Below are positions 61,309 to 64,000 of a stretch of 64,000 nt of DNA, one piece after another. Position 1 is the stretch's first letter. Every line of letters starts with the position of its first letter. The notes under the pieces are model-generated. The model was not told the DNA's origin, did no database searches, and saw only the letters and a list, made by a program, of their open reading frames with translations. The stretch spans positions 167,548 through 231,547 of the forward strand of contig NW_022985572.1 in assembly GCF_010093815.1 (NCBI RefSeq), in the 5' to 3' direction. A program made the translations under genes and the position numbers. Source of the DNA: Pseudovirgaria hyperparasitica (Eukaryota > Ascomycota > Dothideomycetes > Acrospermales > Acrospermaceae).

Positions 61309-62251
61309 TCACTCCAAACTCCCCATCAATCTCTCCAACTCCACGCCCTCCACCCTCACCAACACCTTGTCGTCACACATCTTATCAGCCCTCCCCCACC
61401 CAATAGCCACAATCTGCGTCCCATACCCCGGCTGCTCAAACCCAGGCTCAATCGGTCCCACCTTAGCCTCGAATTCCTTCACCACCTTGTACACCGTATA
61501 TTTAGCCCAGAGAATGTCTGGGCTGAGACTGCGCATGCGGTAAGGGGTGCCAAAGGGAGCAAAGTAGACGCGATCCTCGTTGCCAAAGCGGTCAAATGTA
61601 CGTTCCTGGTTGGATCTTGGTAATGCCGGCGATTGGAGTCTTGCTGTTGTTGGTTTGTGTGCAGACGAAGCCTCCTTGCGGGTCGTTGGGCCAGTTCCAG
61701 GAGCCGGATTGTCCCTAGGTATGGTTATTCTAAAAGTAGTGTGATTGTAACATTCCTCTCAGGCCACGCAGTAGATCTATCTCAGCGAGAAATTTCAAAA
61801 TCGAAGCACAGGTCAAGGGATGCAGCTTTTGAGCTTGCATCTGGAAAACTTGGACGTACATTTGTCTGCCAATCCTTCAAGAACTCTTCCGGAGAGCGGC
61901 CACCCAGGCGATTATAGCCATGGAGTAGTGGCTTGAACCTGACATCAACCTTCTTTGGACCAAGGTCACCATTCTTCCAATCCATATAATTCTCACTGTC
62001 CATCTTGATTTTGGTGCTGTGGCTGTCGGCGTAGAGAGTGAGATAACAGAGGCGATTGGGATGTATGGCCGTTCCACAGTGAATCAACTATCTCCTATAA
62101 GGGGACATGCGATTACTGTCTTGCTCACTTTCACCGCTAAACTGACAGCTGAAATCGTCAGAAGCAAGAGCTGAAGCTGGACGTAAGAACTAATAAAGCA
62201 TCCTCTATCGACGCCACGAACGCCACGGACGCCACGCGAGCTGCCAAACAT
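61309..62251 (-). pseudogene. TNT-domain NAD+ glycohydrolase (secreted NADase) with an apparent frameshift
   Basis: Minus-strand exons are proposed at 62,251-62,135, 62,087-61,860 and 61,714-61,309. Exon 1 ends in a signal-peptide-like helix (LQLLLLTISAVSLA). Exon 2 holds IHCGTAIHPNRLC and a block LLHGYNRLGGRSPEEFLKDW. Exon 3 begins GQSGSWNWPNDPQGGFVC, then RFGNEDRVYFAPFGTPYRMR and FEQPGYGTQ, the TNT signature of fungal surface NADases and the mycobacterial TNT toxin. Conserved Arg (RFG) and Gln (GTQ) are present. Between the two halves of exon 3, near 61,592-61,596, the frame hits TGA. The TNT half continues in another frame, so one indel breaks the gene unless it is an assembly error. The assignment rests on motif order, and ends are approximate. 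Confidence 0.62.
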
Positions 62252-62497
62252 TTGGACCCCTACAACTATGCTTGAAGAAGATGCATCGTTCCAGCGAAGT
62301 CTCACCGCATCACATTGTAGATCTTACGTTGTCAGCTTGAGCACCATTTCAGTAGCGAGTGCTATAGAAAGCGCGGAAGGGTGGAAAAGTCAGCACTCGT
62401 TGCAGAATATGATTGTTTTCACTACAGCCAAACAAGCAGGCATTCTGCTATCGAGATATTATCGCGGTTCGTCATGTCAAGACAACAACACCGCCGC

Positions 62498-63523
62498 TCA
62501 TTTCTTTCGTTTCTTCTTTTTCTTGTTTCTTATTCTCTGCTTTTCCCTCCTCATCTCGTCTCGCTCTTCCCTCTCTTCTTCTGCTGCCGCATCGGGTTTC
62601 ACTTCCTTCCTTACACCATAGTGCCGGACGGCTTCCCTCTCGAAGCCGTCCTTTTCTCTTCGATATAGCGCCATAGTGGCGCGTGCGTCCACGACACTAG
62701 AGTGCTCGCCTTGTTGGATCTTAATCCCAAGGAATGTATCCGCAAGCCTCTTTAATGCAGGTGATCGTCCTCCTGCAATTTCTCGATACGGTGGGTACTT
62801 CGACGTGTCGCGTATGTCTTGCTTTGGGTGGTTTATGATGAGAGCTTGCAAGTCATTTTTTACTGCGTGCGCCACAAGTATTCTCCCATTCAAAAGACCT
62901 TTGACATCGTCCTGCACCATTTTGAAACTCCTCGCAACTCCTTCCTGGAGATGCTCCTCTGCGATACCACTCACATGTGTCCTATAGTCCGTGACAGGTA
63001 ACACAGGTAGGACATAGCTGTCGTATAGTACATCCCCATGGTAGTTCGTTATCGACACTCGAGCCAGTTGTGAATCGGAGTACGGAGGTGGACCAATACC
63101 CACCATCTCACAGTCCAAAGCAACATATCTATTTTTCTGCGAAGTGGCGGCAGGATAGAAACCTTGATTTGATATGAAGGGTTCCGAGAGAGGTTTGAGA
63201 AGGGCAGATGTTGGATTATCGTCGTCGAAAGGGACTTTGGCAATGTCGATAGAGGAGTGAGGTTGAAGCTGAGCTGATGGTGCAGCCGTAGTGCCATTCC
63301 CAGGCTGTTCTCGGGAGAAGTAAGAGCCCATCTTCGTGCGATTCACTTTCAGGGTCCCATTGGTTGCATGGACTTTGACCTTCTTTGTAATGCCATTGGG
63401 CTTCGCACCAGCCGTGTGTTTTCTCTTCAATGACTTCTCTGCTTTATCTTCAGCTTGGCATTTCCCTTTCTGTAGTGTTTTTTGAATCTTCTTCCAGTTA
63501 CTGGACAGATTAGCTATCTCCAT
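62498..63523 (-). CDS. REX4: RNA exonuclease 4 (REX4-type DEDDh 3'-5' exonuclease)
   Basis: 341 residues, single exon. Acts in rRNA processing in the nucleolus. The N-terminus is basic (WKKIQKTLQKGKCQ, KSLKRKHTAGAKPNGITKKV) and probably carries the nuclear/nucleolar signal. The exonuclease domain starts RYVALDCEMVGIGP (Exo I, Asp and Glu). It continues with RILVAHAVKNDLQAL (Exo II, Asp) and HSSVVDARATMALYR (Exo III, His and Asp), the complete DEDDh set. THVSGIAEEHL is also typical of REX4. The lysine/arginine-rich C-terminus (RIRNKKKKKRKK) is usual. Length is normal, and no intron is needed. Confidence 0.92.
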   Translation of the reverse strand: MEIANLSSNWKKIQKTLQKGKCQAEDKAEKSLKRKHTAGAKPNGITKKVKVHATNGTLKVNRTKMGSYFSREQPGNGTTAAPSAQLQPHSSIDIAKVPFDDDNPTSALLKPLSEPFISNQGFYPAATSQKNRYVALDCEMVGIGPPPYSDSQLARVSITNYHGDVLYDSYVLPVLPVTDYRTHVSGIAEEHLQEGVARSFKMVQDDVKGLLNGRILVAHAVKNDLQALIINHPKQDIRDTSKYPPYREIAGGRSPALKRLADTFLGIKIQQGEHSSVVDARATMALYRREKDGFEREAVRHYGVRKEVKPDAAAEEEREERDEMRREKQRIRNKKKKKRKK

Positions 63524-63802
63524 GCCGGGTCATGTGTCACATATTCATGCTGTGGTTGGGCTGTGAAATTTATCATCCTGCGCAAAATTACAGCGGAGCT
63601 TGGGAAAGTTCTGGCAGGCCCGAGCGCGCCGAAATCTTAGCGCGCGAAACTGCCACTTCCGCAAAGGCGGTCAGCAGCACTAGCTATCACGTGTATCCGT
63701 TGCTGAAGCGAGTTCAAGATGCGACAGAATACTAATCATCAACAACGCAATACATCCATCTGTCTTCATCTCCAAACTCTGAATATCGCTTTTGCTATCT
63801 GA

Positions 63803-64000
63803 ATGGCGCCCAGAGAGGGCTCAAATGAGCCATCAGGTACCCCAGTGCCGTTAGAAAAAGGCTTTGCAACCTTAGCGACGCTTAGGTAAGATACGCATAG
63901 ATGGTATATAGATAAGTGAAAGCTAACATGCGTATTCGTAGGACTGGAGTCAAAGCTTGGGTTCACAAAGTGAGTAACCTTGTGATTTGAGGTCTGCGCG
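63803..64000 (+). CDS. 5' part of an unidentified gene, running off the window
   Basis: Exon 1 (63,803-63,885) and exon 2 (63,942-63,969) are joined by a 56-nt intron with a GTAAGA donor and GCTAAC branch. A further GTGAGT donor follows at 63,970. The 37 residues begin MAPREGSNEPSGTPVPLEKG and end RTGVKAWVHK. The good splice sites suggest a real gene transcribed divergently from REX4. The function cannot be judged from this fragment. Confidence 0.5.

Overview
The window comes from a filamentous ascomycete, most likely a Dothideomycete. The genes carry short introns (about 45-60 nt) with GTA/GTG-AGT-like donors and CTAAC/CTGAC branch points. The protein families are typical of that group, including a PTH11-like rhodopsin-domain protein, fungal KatG and a TNT-type NADase. 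The left 19.5 kb shows the A+T-rich, CpA/TpG-depleted decay expected from repeat-induced point mutation (RIP).

Positions 1 to about 19,580 form a gene-free transposon graveyard. A Ty3/gypsy element on the minus strand (1-5,682) is interrupted by an 11.4-kb plus-strand LTR retrotransposon (5,683-17,096). That inserted element has 372-bp LTRs, TG...CA-type ends and an ACTAT-like target duplication. It has one long gag-pol frame and a second long frame (13,593 to about 16,520). The two LTRs differ by about 21 transitions and one transversion, so RIP acted after insertion. The second frame carries an HxD ... H-x9-R arrangement like a 2-oxoglutarate/Fe(II) oxygenase. It is the best candidate here for something undescribed. 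Further right are a minus-strand gag relic (about 17.35-18.5 kb) and a plus-strand pogo/Fot1-like transposase relic (about 18.6-19.55 kb).

From 21 kb to the end the sequence is normal gene space on both strands. It contains a VAMP7-type R-SNARE, an F-box/WD/UIM protein, URB1/NPA1, tRNA endonuclease subunit SEN34, a small membrane protein, NUP49 and FIP1 (divergent pair), a rhodopsin-domain membrane protein and catalase-peroxidase KatG. It continues with two coiled-coil proteins, a type II membrane glycosyltransferase-like protein, a DUF4385 protein, RNase H2 subunit C and a cyclopropane-fatty-acid synthase. After that come a Cys-rich microprotein divergent from an atypical kinase, a Gfo/Idh/MocA oxidoreductase, a GPI-anchored secreted protein, a broken-looking TNT-domain NADase, the REX4 exonuclease and the start of one more gene.

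Most of these genes are unrelated housekeeping functions: nuclear pore, mRNA 3' processing, tRNA splicing, ribosome assembly and membrane traffic. No secondary-metabolite cluster is visible. The 53.3-58.2 kb stretch is gene-poor and holds the Cys-rich/kinase pair, which looks accessory. I saw no tRNA, rRNA or CRISPR array. Splice models were built by eye from reading frame, consensus sites and family similarity, and starts are marked where uncertain.
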